NCBI GenBank assembly: GCA_029690005.1
Contig: CP121458.1
Span: 620,001-684,000, forward strand
Direction: 5' to 3'
Source of the DNA: Prescottella defluvii
GTDB taxonomy: Bacteria; Actinomycetota; Actinomycetes; Mycobacteriales; Mycobacteriaceae
DNA: 64,000 bases
Shown here: positions 1-9,977 of the stretch, in pieces
Layout: every line of letters starts with the position of its first letter
How positions within the stretch are numbered: position 1 is the stretch's first letter
The notes under the pieces: model-generated
Database searches by the model: none
The model's input: only the letters and a program-made list of their open reading frames with translations
Told to the model about the DNA's origin: nothing
Translations under genes and position numbers: made by a program

Positions 1-196
1 CACCACCAAGATGCACCACGCGGTGCGGTCGATGCAGGTCCTCACCGGGCTCTACGAGGCTGCCAGCCGCGAGCTCGCCACCATCAACACCGCGGTGCTG
101 TTCGAGCCCCTGCCCGACAGCGAACCGGCGTCCGACACCGACCGACCGAAGACCGCCGGCAAGACCCGCTCACGGAGCAAGCGCACGCAGCCCTGA
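1..196 (+). CDS. C-terminal fragment of a possible Gfo/Idh/MocA-type oxidoreductase
   Basis: An open frame enters from the left edge and stops at 194-196. The visible residues contain an amphipathic helix (HAVRSMQVLTGLYEAA) followed by a short strand and a basic, disordered tail (KTRSRSKRTQP). A C-terminal helix of this form is common in NAD(P)-dependent Gfo/Idh/MocA sugar or diol dehydrogenases, where it packs at the end of the substrate domain. The catalytic part lies outside the window, so the family call is a weak inference. The gene converges on the IclR gene that follows after 12 bp. Confidence 0.35.
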   Translation, partial: TTKMHHAVRSMQVLTGLYEAASRELATINTAVLFEPLPDSEPASDTDRPKTAGKTRSRSKRTQP

Positions 197-208
197 CGGG
201 CGGTCCGG

Positions 209-946
209 TCAGGACAGGAACCGCTCGATCGCGTCCCGCACGACCAGCGCCTTCTCGCCGTACACCTCGTGGAGATCGGGGGTCAGCCGCGAGGCGGGAC
301 CGGAGACGCTGAAGCAGCCGCGCACGGCTCCACCCCGGCCGCGCAGGGCGACCGCGACGGCAGCGATCCCGTCGTGCAGCCCCTGGTCGGTGACCGCGTA
401 CCCGCGGCGGCGGATCTCCACGATCTCCCGGCGAAGCGCCGCCGGATCGGTCACGGTGTGCTCGGTCAGCGGGGTGAGCTCGGCCGACAGGAACTCCTCG
501 ACCTGCGCGTCCGGCAGCGACGCGAGGTACGCCTTGCCCGTCGACGCCGCATGCAGGGGCAACCGCGTCCCCAACGGGAGGAAGGCCCGCAGCTGGTGAG
601 CGCTGTCCAGGCGCTCGATCAGCACCAGCTCGTCTCCGTCCGGAACCGCCAGGTGGACGGTCTCGCCGGTCTCGGCCTGCAGCCGGCTCAGCTCGGGAAG
701 CGCGACGTCACGCAGGTCGTCGCCGGCCGACATCGCACTGCCCAGGCTGAAGGCCCGGCCGGTGATCACCCATCGTCCCGCGTCGCCCGTCGCGGGGCGC
801 AGCCAGCCGGCGTCGGCGAGGGTCTTGAGGCACCGCTGAACCGTGCTCTTGGGAACGTCGAGCCGCTTGCTCAGCTCCGACAGCCCGACGGGCTGCGCGG
901 CCGCGACCTCCTCGAAGACCCGGAGCGCGGTGAGAACACTGTTCAT
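209..946 (-). CDS. IclR-family transcriptional regulator
   Basis: The 245-residue protein has the IclR architecture and usual length. An N-terminal winged helix-turn-helix (about residues 1-65, with LSKRLDVPKSTVQRCLKTL as the recognition region) is followed by a C-terminal effector-binding domain (about 75-245) containing the conserved LPLHAASTGKAYLA and GYAVTDQG segments. IclR proteins bind small acids or CoA-linked metabolites and control neighbouring catabolic genes. It is transcribed away from the acyl-CoA synthetase and enoyl-CoA hydratase pair, with about 140 bp of shared promoter DNA carrying repeated sites. Local control of that fatty-acid-type pathway and autoregulation are likely, but inferred from position only. 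Confidence 0.9.
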   Translation of the reverse strand: MNSVLTALRVFEEVAAAQPVGLSELSKRLDVPKSTVQRCLKTLADAGWLRPATGDAGRWVITGRAFSLGSAMSAGDDLRDVALPELSRLQAETGETVHLAVPDGDELVLIERLDSAHQLRAFLPLGTRLPLHAASTGKAYLASLPDAQVEEFLSAELTPLTEHTVTDPAALRREIVEIRRRGYAVTDQGLHDGIAAVAVALRGRGGAVRGCFSVSGPASRLTPDLHEVYGEKALVVRDAIERFLS

Positions 947-1002
947 TCAAGACCTTTCACACGCGTCGGTTGACGGCGAGCATCGCGGGCTATACGTTAG
1001 CC

Positions 1003-1039
1003 GGACCACAATGTAGCACGTCGGTCCACAATGCGGACC
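1003..1039. promoter_or_regulatory. Putative IclR operator in the divergent promoter
   Basis: The 11-mer GGWCCACAATG occurs twice in direct orientation, at 1003-1013 and 1023-1033, exactly 20 bp apart (about two helical turns). The second copy also forms a GGTCC-N7-GGACC inverted repeat at 1023-1039. It lies between the IclR start (946) and the synthetase start (1091), where an IclR-type regulator would be expected to bind. Assignment to this regulator is inference. Confidence 0.45.
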
Positions 1040-1090
1040 GACCGTGTTCGACACCGTCCGGTAGGGACTTCGAGAAAGGACCCTTCACCG

Positions 1091-2523
1091 ATGACCACCC
1101 TGATGCCTCGACCGCTGCTGACATCGCTCGTCGATCCCGGCACCGGCGGGGAGGATCGCCACGCCGTCCGCGTCGGAGACGAGGCACTCACCAGGTCCGA
1201 ACTGATCGCGGCGGCGGCCGCCGTGGCCGACGAGATCACCGGTGCCACAAGCGTTGCCATCGATGCGACGGCGAGCATCGAGACGGTGGTCGCGGTGACC
1301 GGATGCCTGATGGCGGGCGTGCCGGCGGTCCCGGTGCCACCGGATTCCGGTCCGGCCGAACGGAATCACATCCTGAAGGACTCGGGAGCGCAGCTCTGGC
1401 TCGGCGGTTACCGAGAGGACGTCGCCATCCCCTCCGTCCTGGTCGATGCCCGCGCACGATCGTCATCGACGCACCGCGAGCCCGATCCCGGCTCCGCCGC
1501 GATGATCATGTACACCTCGGGTACGACCGGGGCCCCGAAGGGCGTCGTGCTCTCCCGTTCCGCGGTGGCCGCGGGGCTCGACGGGCTGGCCGAGGCCTGG
1601 GCGTGGAGCCCCGACGACACCCTGGTCCACGGGCTTCCGCTGTTCCACGTGCACGGGCTCATCCTCGGCGTCGTGGGCGCACTCCGACACGGCTCCCCGC
1701 TCGTGCACACGGTTCGACCGACACCGGAATCGTATGCGGCAGCGGGCGGTTCGCTGTACTTCGGCGTCCCCACCGTATGGTCGCGTGTGTGCGCAGACGA
1801 GGCGGCCGCCCGCGCGCTCGGCTCCGCACGGCTGCTCGTCTCGGGCAGCGCTCCCCTGCCGGTGCCCGTCTTCGAGCGCATGGTGGCGCTCACCGGATCG
1901 GCCCCGATCGAACGCTACGGAATGAGCGAGACCATCATCACGCTCAGCACCCGGTTCGACGGCGAGCGCCGACCCGGCTGGGTGGGGCTGCCGCTCCGCG
2001 GCGTCGCGGCCCGGCTGCGGGACCAGGCCGGCAACCCCGTACCTCACGACGGAGAAACGCTCGGACAGTTGGAGATCGCGGGCCCGACCCTCTTCGACGG
2101 GTACCTGGGCAACTTCGAGAAGACCGCCGAATCGATGACCGACGACGGATGGTTCAAGACCGGCGACATCGCCGTCGTCGACGAGCAGGGCTTCCACCGC
2201 ATCGTCGGGCGGAGTCGATCGACATGATCAAGTCGGGCGGCTACCGGATCGGTGCCGGCGAGGTGGAACAGGCCCTGCTGAACCACCCCGATGTCCAGGA
2301 GGCCGCTGTCGTCGGGGTGCCCGACGACGATCTCGGACAACGGATCGTCGCCTACGTGGTCGGCGACTGCCACGACCACCGCGAACTCTCGAACTTCGTC
2401 GCGCAGACCCTGTCGATCCACAAACGTCCCCGCGAGATCCGCGCCGTCGATGTCCTGCCCCGCAACGCGATGGGCAAGGTCCAGAAGAAGCTCCTCGTCG
2501 ACGACTACCGGGCGGGAAGGTGA
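1091..2523 (+). CDS. Acyl-CoA synthetase (malonyl-CoA synthetase/FadD36-like), one frameshift
   Basis: This is an AMP-forming CoA ligase of the ANL superfamily. The phosphate-binding motif YTSGTTGAPKGVV is near residue 138, followed by YGMSET and the C-terminal MIKSGGYRIGAGEVE and NAMGKVQKK motifs that close over the adenylate. At about 477 residues it is short, like the MatB/FadD36 branch that activates malonate or other short acids. The frame breaks near 2211, where GRSRST runs into a stop while the next frame carries ESIDMIKSGG. One extra G in the GGGCGG run restores the expected join. I chose ATG 1091 because upstream in-frame residues look non-coding. The stop overlaps the start of the next gene (GTGA), so the two are translationally coupled. 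The exact acid substrate is not certain. Confidence 0.8.
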
Positions 2524-3317
2524 GTACTCCCGCAGATCCGGGCCGGATCCGGATCACGCTCGAACAGCGCGTCGCGGTCGTCACGATCGACCATCTCCGC
2601 CGCTACAACGCCCTCACCGGAAAGATGCTCGAGGAGTTGACGACCGGGCTCGCGCGGCTGGCCGAAGACCCGGCCGTGGACGTGGTCGTGGTGACCGGCT
2701 CCGGACCGCACTTCTGCGCGGGGATGGACATCCGTGAACTGCGCTCGGCACGGAACGCCGGTGTACGGATGGAGGATCGGGTCACCGATGCCGAGGAGGC
2801 ACTCGCGGCGTTCCCCAAACCGACGGTCGCGGCCGTCTCCGGATACTGCATCGGCGGCGGCGCACAGCTCGCGCTCGCGTGCGACATCCGGGTGGCCGCC
2901 GAGAACGCCGAGTTCGCGGTGACACCGGCGAAGCTCGGCGTGATCTACCCTGCCCGGACGATCACACGACTGGTCCATACCCTCGGGCCCGCCACCGCGA
3001 AATACCTCGTCATGACCGGTGACCGAATGGACGCCGAGACCGCTCTGCGGGTGGGACTCGTCGCGGAAGTCGTACCCGAGGACCGCCTGCACACCCGCGC
3101 GTCGGTCCTGGCGGAGACGATCGCCGCGAGGTCCTCGATCACCCAGCGGGCCGCGAAGCAGATGATCGACGCGGCCGCGCGAGGCGGGATCGACGACGAG
3201 CTCGAGCGGTACTGGACCGGCGCTCCCAACCCGGATCTGGACATCGGTCTCGATGCATTCCTCTCCGGTACGCAGCCGGAGTTCACGAGGTCCGGATTGC
3301 ACCCCGCCCGCCCGTGA
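2520..3317 (+). CDS. Enoyl-CoA hydratase/isomerase family protein
   Basis: The 265-residue crotonase-fold protein has the normal family length. The oxyanion-hole segments are visible: HFCAGMDIRELR near residues 65-77 and the GGGAQLALACD turn near 112. The glutamate-bearing helix around EFAVTPAKLGVIYP is also present. Such enzymes hydrate or isomerise enoyl-CoA thioesters in beta-oxidation or related CoA pathways. The gene starts with GTG inside the stop of the upstream synthetase, so both are made from one transcript: the synthetase would activate the acid and this enzyme would act on the CoA ester. The exact substrate cannot be read from the sequence. Confidence 0.88.
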   Translation: MSTPADPGRIRITLEQRVAVVTIDHLRRYNALTGKMLEELTTGLARLAEDPAVDVVVVTGSGPHFCAGMDIRELRSARNAGVRMEDRVTDAEEALAAFPKPTVAAVSGYCIGGGAQLALACDIRVAAENAEFAVTPAKLGVIYPARTITRLVHTLGPATAKYLVMTGDRMDAETALRVGLVAEVVPEDRLHTRASVLAETIAARSSITQRAAKQMIDAAARGGIDDELERYWTGAPNPDLDIGLDAFLSGTQPEFTRSGLHPARP

Positions 3318-3350
3318 TCGGTCCGTCGTCCCGATCGGGTACGCGTCCCG

Positions 3351-3584
3351 TCAGTCGGCGGTCGGGGCGCTCACCCGTGCCGCCATGCCGCCGATCTCGA
3401 CGACGTCGCCGTCGCGCAACTGCCGGCCCCGCCGGTCCTCGACCTCACCGTTGACGCTCACGAGCCCGTCGGCGATGACACCCTTGGCCTCGGCGCCCGA
3501 TTCGATCAGGTTCGCGAGTTTGAGGAACTGACCCAGACGGATCGACTCGTCACGGATCGGCACCTCGTCCACAGCGTCAGACAT
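3351..3584 (-). CDS. Small S4-domain RNA-binding protein
   Basis: This 77-residue protein is almost entirely one S4 domain. [20 protein letters not shown] forms the two helices, followed by [17 protein letters not shown], the S4 loop that contacts structured RNA. It resembles the stand-alone YbcJ/RlbA group, associated with ribosomes or rRNA. I chose ATG 3584 because it opens directly before the conserved domain. The gene points away from lysX with only about 85 bp between starts, so the two promoters must overlap. Its cellular target is unknown. Confidence 0.8.
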   Translation of the reverse strand: MSDAVDEVPIRDESIRLGQFLKLANLIESGAEAKGVIADGLVSVNGEVEDRRGRQLRDGDVVEIGGMAARVSAPTAD

Positions 3585-3668
3585 GACTACATCTTCCCCC
3601 TCTCCCCAAACAGCTCGGAAACGCCTCACACTGGAGTAAGACACGACGCTGTAACTGAGAGGACGTTG

Positions 3669-6600
3669 ATGGCCACCAGCACCGGTACCCCGGTCGACGC
3701 GGCGGACAAGCGGGAAGAACGCGGAACACCCGTCACACCGAAACGTGGACGTCTCGCCGAGGTCCCGCACATCGCGGGGCTGATTCTCGGCGTGTACTCC
3801 GTGCTGGTCTTTCTGTGGAGCCTGTCGCCCGCGCTGCGGTTCCTTCTCCACACACCGCGGCTGTACGTCAACAACTACTACTTCGACGCGCCCGACACGA
3901 GCCTGTCGTGGGCGATGGTCGTGGGACTGGTGGCAGCAGCCCTGGCGAGCCGCAAACGCATCGCCTGGTGGCTGCTGACGATCTACATGGCGCTGTTCGC
4001 GATCGTCAACGCACTCGAGGCGGCGATCGACAAGAACGCCAGCGCCGCGGTGGCCTGCGCGGTCCATCTCGTGGTCGTCGGGATCCTCATCGCGTCCCGC
4101 AAGGAGTTCTACACCCACGTCCGACGCGGCGCGGGCTGGAAGGCACTCGGCGTCCTGGCCGCCGGCCTCGCCCTCGGAACCCTGCTCGGCTGGGGCCTGG
4201 TCGAGATGTTCCCGGGCACGCTGCCGCGGAGCGAGCGGTTCCTGTGGGCGCTCAACCGCGTCACGGCCCTGTCTCTGGTCGAGAACGAGCAGTTCGACGG
4301 GCATCCGCACGCGTTCGTGAACACACTGTTGGGTCTGTTCGGCGCGCTCGCGCTGCTGGCTGCGGTGATCGTGTTGTTCCGGTCGCAGCGGGCGTCGAAC
4401 GCGTTGACGGGTAACGACGAATCCGCGCTGCGCGGACTGCTCGACGGCTTCGGCGGAGGCGACTCGCTCGGCTACTTCGCGACCCGACGCGACAAGGCGG
4501 TCGTGTTCGCGCCCAGCGGCAAGGCAGCGGTGACGTACCGCGTCGAGATCGGTGTGTGCCTGGCCAGCGGTGACCCGATCGGCAACCCCGAGGCATGGCC
4601 GCACGCCGTGGACGCGTGGCTCACGCTCTGCTCGCAGTACGGATGGGCACCCGCAGTGATGGGCGCGAGCGAGGCCGGCGCCACCGCATACAAGCGTGGC
4701 GGCCTGTCGGTGCTGCAACTCGGTGACGAGGCGATCCTCGAGACCCGCGACTTCACGCTGAACGGGCGCGAGATGCGGCAGGTGCGGCAGGCCGTCCACC
4801 GCATCCGCAAGCAGGGTGTGACCGCCCGGATCCGCCGCCACCGCGACATCCCGCCACAGGAGATGGCCGACGTCATCTCGCGCGCCGACAACTGGCGGGA
4901 CACCGAGACCGAACGCGGATTCTCGATGGCTCTCGGCCGGCTCGGCGACCCGCTCGACGGCGACTGCCTGCTGGTGGAGGCCGTCGGCGACGACGGGGGC
5001 GTGCTCGGGATGCTCTCCCTCGTGCCCTGGGGACGCAACGGCGTCTCGCTGGACCTGATGCGCCGGAACCCGCACGCCCCCAACGGCGTCGTCGAGTTCA
5101 TGGTCACCGAACTCGCGGCCCGCGCCGACGAGTTCGGCGTCGTCCGGGTATCGCTGAACTTCGCGGTGTTCCGGTCCACCTTCGAGGAGGGCGCGCGCAT
5201 CGGCGCCGGCCCGATCCTCCGGATGTGGCGATCGATGCTGCTGTTCTTCTCCCGCTGGTGGCAGCTCGAGGCGCTGTACCGCTCCAACGTCAAGTATCTG
5301 CCCGAGTGGGCGCCGCGCTACCTGTGCTTCGACGACAACCGGCATCTGCCCCGCGTGGGCATCGCGTCGGCCGTCGCCGAGGGCTTCCTGACCCTCCCCT
5401 CGTTCAGGCGACATACGAAGGTGTCCGCCTCCGCGCACACGGGCACGAGGACCGCCGTGCCGGAGGCGTTGGCGGACTCGGGAATCCTGCACGCCGACGG
5501 CAGCGCACCCGACGTCGTGGCCGCCTGCGAGACCGCCGGGGGCGTGGCGATCGCGCCCGAACCGTCGGGTCCCCGTCGTCCCGAGCAGGTGCGGGTGCGG
5601 TTGGACAAACTCGCCGACTCGCCGACCGTGACGTCGACGCCTACCCCGTCGCCTATCCCCCGACCCACACGGTGGCCGCGGCCGCCGCGTCCCCGAGGGC
5701 ACGCGCGTGCGTATCGCCGGGCGGCTGTTGCGGATCCGCACGTACGGCGGCGTCGCGTTCGCGGTGCTGCGGGACTGGTCCGGCGACATCCAGGTGCTCA
5801 TCGAACGCACCAACGTCGGCGACCGGCTCGACGAGTTCGCCGCCGACTTCGACCTCGGCGACCTCATGGAGGTCAGCGGCACCATCGGCCGCAGCCGCAA
5901 GGGCGAGCTGTCGCTGCTCGCGACCGACTGGCGGATGAACGGCAAGTGCCTGCACCCGCTGCCCGACAAGTGGAAGGGCCTGACCGACGCCGAGACGAAG
6001 GTGCGACAGCGCTATGTCGACCTGGCGATCAATCCGGAGTCGCGCCGACTGCTCGCCGCGCGCACCGCGATCGTGAAGTCGCTGCGCGACACGCTGTCCG
6101 GCCGGGACTACCTCGAGGTCGAGACGCCGATCCTGCAGCGCATCCACGGCGGCGCCAACGCGGCCCCGTTCGTCACCCACATCAACGCGTACGACCTGGA
6201 CCTGTACCTGCGCATCGCGCCGGAACTGTTCCTCAAGCGGCTGTGCGTGGCGGGCATGGAGAAGGTGTTCGAGATCGGGCGCGTGTTCCGCAACGAGGGC
6301 GTCGACTTCAAGCACAACCCGGAGTTCACGATCCTCGAGGCGTACGAGGCGCACAGCGACTACGAACGCATGATGGTGGTGTGCCGCGAGCTGATCCAGA
6401 ATGCGGCCGTCGCCGCGCACGGCAGCCAGACCATCATGCGACCCGGACCGGACGGCGAACTCGTCCCCGTCGACATCTCCGGCGAATGGCCCGTCAAGAC
6501 GATGCACGGCGCCATCGCCGAGAAGCTCGGGGTCGAGGTCACGCCCGAGACGTCGCTCGAGGATCTGCGGAAGCTGTGCGACGCCAACGACATCGAGTAC

Positions 6601-7029
6601 AACAAGTCCTGGGACGCCGGGGCCGTCGCGCAGGAACTGTACGAGCACCTGGTCGAGGGACAGACCGAGTTCCCGACGTTCTACACCAACTTCCCGACGT
6701 CGATGTCGCCGCTGACCCGGCCGCACCCGACGATCCCCGGCGTCGCCGCGAAGTGGGACCTGGTGGCGTGGGGCATGGAACTGGGCACCGCCTACAGCGA
6801 GCTGACCGATCCGATCGACCAGCGGCAGCGGCTCACCGAGCAGTCGCTGCTCGCGGCCGGCGGTGACGCCGAGGCGATGGAACTCGACGAGGACTTCCTG
6901 CAGGCTCTCGAGCACGCGATGCCGCCCACCGGCGGACTCGGGATGGGCGTCGATCGCATCGTCATGCTGATCACCGGCGGTAGCATCCGCGAGTCCCTCG
7001 CATTCCCGTTCGCGAAGCCCCGGAACTGA
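3669..7029 (+). CDS. lysX: Bifunctional lysylphosphatidylglycerol synthetase / lysyl-tRNA synthetase LysX (two frameshifts)
   Basis: LysX charges tRNA-Lys and transfers lysine to phosphatidylglycerol, reducing envelope negative charge and giving resistance to cationic peptides. The N-terminal third (to about residue 245) holds several membrane segments, beginning near [18 protein letters not shown]. An MprF-type acyltransferase domain (about 250-620) follows. The C-terminal half is an OB-fold plus class II aminoacyl-tRNA synthetase core with [25 protein letters not shown] and GMGVDRIVM as motifs 2 and 3. Frames break near 5615 and 5691; adding one C to each run gives about 1120 residues, close to the known family (about 1170). 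ATG 3669 follows a GAGAGG ribosome-binding site. The breaks lie in the linker before the synthetase half. Confidence 0.9.
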
Positions 7030-7036
7030 GGTCAAG

Positions 7037-7699
7037 TTGTCATCTACGGTACGGCGCTATGCCGTTGCCGCACTCCTCATCGCGGGTGCAGTCCTGTACT
7101 CGTCGTGGGTGCTGGCGTTCTTCCTCAGTCCCAGCGGAAACCCGTTCGAGGGCTTCGCGAGCCAGCTGGCCGCGACGGACCAGACGCACGGGATCCTCTA
7201 CCGCAGCGGCGATCTGCTGACGGGCATCGTGCTGACCGTCGCGGCGGTGCTCGGCCTCACGATCAAGCCGCGGCGGTTCCTCACCACGGTCGGCTGGCTC
7301 GCGCTGGGCGTGTTCGCGGTCGGCACCATCGCCGATTCACGGCTCCCCCTGCGGTGCTCGAAGCCCGCGTGCGAGGCGGCGCAGGTACCGCTCACGCATC
7401 AGTGGCACGCCCTGACGAGCACCGTGTCGGTGACGGCCGCGGTGGTCTCGGCTGTCGCGTTCATCATCGCGATCTTCGTCTACCGCGCGCCGAAGGCGAT
7501 GTGGTGGACCGGCCTCACCGTCGTGGTGCTGTTCCTGATCGGCACACTGTGGATGCTGGTCGGCGTCGACGACCCGTCGGGAGGCCATGCCTGGCTCGGC
7601 TTCGCGCAGCGCGTCGAACTGCTGTCGATGAGCGGGTGGATGGTGTTGGTCGCCGCGACGGTGCTCAGCGAACAGACCTGGGGGACCTGCACGGCGTGA
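7037..7699 (+). CDS. DUF998-family integral membrane protein
   Basis: The 220-residue protein has about six hydrophobic helices, starting with YAVAALLIAGAVLYSSWVLAF. It shows the DUF998 pattern: a short periplasmic loop after helix 1, a cysteine-bearing loop (PLRCSKPACEAAQ) and a final helix near SGWMVLVAATVL. The function of DUF998 proteins is not established. Translation probably starts at TTG 7037, seven bases after the lysX stop, so it is likely cotranscribed with lysX and may serve the same membrane-lipid context. That link is inference from spacing. Confidence 0.75.
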   Translation: MSSTVRRYAVAALLIAGAVLYSSWVLAFFLSPSGNPFEGFASQLAATDQTHGILYRSGDLLTGIVLTVAAVLGLTIKPRRFLTTVGWLALGVFAVGTIADSRLPLRCSKPACEAAQVPLTHQWHALTSTVSVTAAVVSAVAFIIAIFVYRAPKAMWWTGLTVVVLFLIGTLWMLVGVDDPSGGHAWLGFAQRVELLSMSGWMVLVAATVLSEQTWGTCTA

Positions 7700-7725
7700 C
7701 CGGTTCCACGTGAAACGCGAAGGCG

Positions 7726-8628
7726 TCAGGACGTAGCCCAGCTCCGCAGCTTGTCGGGCGCCATGATGATCGCGATCTCGCGGACGCGGCCGTCCTCGAC
7801 GCCGAGGTCCAGGACCGCGATCACCTGCTCGTCGGCCACGATGACCAGCCCGGTGCGGTTGTTGACCGTCTCGAACCGCGTGCTGAAGGGCCGCCCCTGC
7901 GCCTCGCTCACCGCGACGATGCCGAGCAGGTACTTCGCGACGCGCTCGGCACCCACGACCGGCACGCGGGCGATGCCGACCATGCCGGCGCCGTCCGCGC
8001 GGGACACCACGTCGGGTGCGAGCACCCGCAGCAGCGCCTCGAGGTCTCCCGTCGTGCAGGCCTCCGAGAACGCGAGCACCGCGCGGCGGCGCTGCGCGTC
8101 GTCGGCCTGGAAGCGCGGCGCCGCGCGCACGTGCCGGCGGGCGGTGGACGCGAGCTGCCGGCACGCGTCCGGGCTGCGGCCCACGATGTCCCCGATCTCC
8201 GCGAACGGCACCCCGAACACGTCGTGCAGGATCAGCGCGACGCGCTCCCCCGGCGTCAACGACTCCATCGCCCGCAGCAGCGCCACCGACACCGACTCGT
8301 CCAGCGTGACCGCATCGGCGGGGTCCGCCGGTCGGCGGCCGATGGACTCCGGGCCGACCGTGCCCGGGACCGGCTCGGGCAGCCAGATCCCCGCGTACGA
8401 CTCGCGGCGGGCCCGCGCGGAGCCCAACTGGTCCAGGCAGATTCGGCTGACCACCCGCGTCATCCACGCAAGCGGTTCCCGGATCTCCGCACGCTCGCCG
8501 TCGGTGAGCAGCTGCCACCGGACGACGGCGTCCTGTACGGCGTCCTCGGCGTCGTGCGCGGACCCGAGCATCCGGTAGGCGACACCGAAAAGCTGCTCGT
8601 GGTCGCGGGACCCGCGCGCGAAGTTCAC
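7726..8628 (-). CDS. ECF41/SigJ-type RNA polymerase sigma factor with SnoaL-like C-terminal domain
   Basis: The 300-residue protein has region 2 (HEQLFGVAYRMLGSAHDAED, residues 9-28) and region 4 (LTPGERVALILHDVFGVPF, near 135-155), followed by a C-terminal domain of about 110 residues with the SnoaL/NTF2-like fold. This is the layout of group ECF41, which has no classical anti-sigma factor and is modulated by its own C-terminal extension. The GTG start at 8628 overlaps the stop of the upstream oxidoreductase (GTGA), so both are coexpressed. ECF41 genes are typically paired with oxidoreductase, epimerase or carboxymuconolactone decarboxylase genes, which fits here. Confidence 0.85.
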   Translation of the reverse strand: MNFARGSRDHEQLFGVAYRMLGSAHDAEDAVQDAVVRWQLLTDGERAEIREPLAWMTRVVSRICLDQLGSARARRESYAGIWLPEPVPGTVGPESIGRRPADPADAVTLDESVSVALLRAMESLTPGERVALILHDVFGVPFAEIGDIVGRSPDACRQLASTARRHVRAAPRFQADDAQRRRAVLAFSEACTTGDLEALLRVLAPDVVSRADGAGMVGIARVPVVGAERVAKYLLGIVAVSEAQGRPFSTRFETVNNRTGLVIVADEQVIAVLDLGVEDGRVREIAIIMAPDKLRSWATS

Positions 8629-9859
8629 CGCGCCTCCTCTTCGATCAGTGGCCGCGCGAGCGGCTTCGGCCCCTTCGGGGTCTTGTATGCGCCGGGCCGG
8701 GTTCGCTCGGCCCGCAGCTTGTCCACGGTCATCTTGCAGATCGCTTCCTTCGCCGTCGCACCCAGCCGCCCCGCCAGCGCGATCGGGCGCGGGGTGTCGT
8801 CGGCGTGCACCATCTGGAAGTAGCCGGCCTTGCGGCCCAGGCTCATGCACTGCGCGGCGAATCCGACCGACAGGGTCGGCAGCTCCTCGCCCCGCATCCG
8901 GGCGAGGACCGTGGCCGCGGCGTGGCCACCGAGCGGCAGCGCGACCGCGCACGCCATGCGCAGGTGCGACCCGACCTCCGGGGGTGCGACGACCGCGTCG
9001 CCGGCGCCGACGATGTCCGGGTAATCGAGGCTCGTCAGCGTCGCGTCGACCAGCAGCCGTCCGGCCGCGTCGGTGGCGAGGCCGCTGCGCCGGGCCAGGT
9101 CGGGCACCTCGAACGACGCCGCCCACACGCACACGTCGAAGCCGAGCACGCTGCCGTCGGCGATCGCGAGTTCGCGCTCGCCGACGCGGGTCACCCGCGC
9201 GTCCTCGCGCCACGTGACGCCCATCTCGTCGAGGGTCTTCAGAACGCGACTGCGCGCGGCCGGTCGCATGAACCCGAGCACTCCCCGGCCGACACGACGT
9301 CCACACCGAGGTCCGGGCGAGCGGCGGCGATCTCGGACGCGATCTCGACGGCGGTCGCGCCGCCCCCGACGACCCGCACCACCGACGCGGGTGCGAGCGC
9401 TGCCAGCGCCTGGCGCAGTTCCGCCGCCCCGACGGGATCCCCCGCGTGGTGGGCGTGCTCCTCGACGCCCGGAACCGAGCGGGACGTGTTGCTGCCGACG
9501 GCGTAGACGAGGGTGTCGTACGGGACGACCGTGGTGTCGGGTCCGACGCCGACACGGACGCGTCGCCCGGCGGGGTCGATCTCGTGGACGGTGCCGACCA
9601 GCACCTCGGCGTCCGGGTGCAGCACCTCGCGCAGGGGTACAGCGGCGGTCGGGCGGGTGCCCGCCACCACCTCGTGCAGCCGGATCCGCTCGACGAATTC
9701 GTCCCGCGGATTGATCACGGTGACGCGGCAGTCCCGTGCGGGGTCCTCACCGCGGAGACGACCGCGGCTCGAGAGGATGCGGTTGGCCGCCAGCACGCCC
9801 GCGTAGCCGGCGCCGACGACGACCACCCGGTGCCCCGGCGACTGATGCGACTTCGTCAT
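8625..9859 (-). CDS. NAD(P)/FAD-dependent oxidoreductase (NDH-2-like), one frameshift
   Basis: The N-terminal part shows an FAD-binding Rossmann motif (VVVVGAGYAGVLAANRI, residues 12-28) and a second dinucleotide motif (VRVVGGGATAVEIASEIA, near 165). The C-terminal part contains the conserved DIVGAGDAVVAP flavin segment. The pattern is that of type II NADH dehydrogenase-like quinone reductases. The two halves lie in different frames that meet near 9283-9286. One more G in the coding-strand run joins them as SAGGVLGFMRP and gives 411 residues. It is probably the conserved partner and target of the ECF41 sigma factor downstream. The physiological electron acceptor is unknown. Confidence 0.8.
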
Positions 9860-9934
9860 GACTGTCTCCTGCGCCTCCCGCCCGCCTGTTGCGGGCTCTT
9901 GTCATCTCTGACGAGACAGGCCCCGGAAACGTGA
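9860..9934 (-). promoter_or_regulatory. Upstream region of the oxidoreductase/ECF41 operon
   Basis: This short gap must hold the promoter of the oxidoreductase and sigma factor operon. On the plus strand it contains TGTCATCTCTGACGAGACA, whose outer TGTC and GACA arms form an inverted repeat. ECF41 sigma factors are known to recognise a TGTCACA-type -35 and a CGTC-type -10, and the reverse strand here offers TGTC and CGTC elements. An autoregulated promoter is plausible but not shown. Confidence 0.3.
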
Positions 9935-9960
9935 GAGAGGGTGGCGCACGCCACCCTCTC
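9935..9960. terminator. Perfect 12-bp hairpin, probable bidirectional terminator
   Basis: GAGAGGGTGGCG and CGCCACCCTCTC form a perfect 12-bp stem with a two-base loop. It lies just after the stop of the antibiotic-monooxygenase gene (9978) on the minus strand. The T-rich tail is poor, so termination strength is uncertain. Confidence 0.6.
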
Positions 9961-9977
9961 GTTACATGGGATCGCGG

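Noticed and set aside
3351..5969. An 872-residue minus-strand frame across lysX
   Set aside because: Only its last 77 residues (S4 domain) look like a protein. The rest is the GC-rich shadow of lysX with Arg/His-rich composition.
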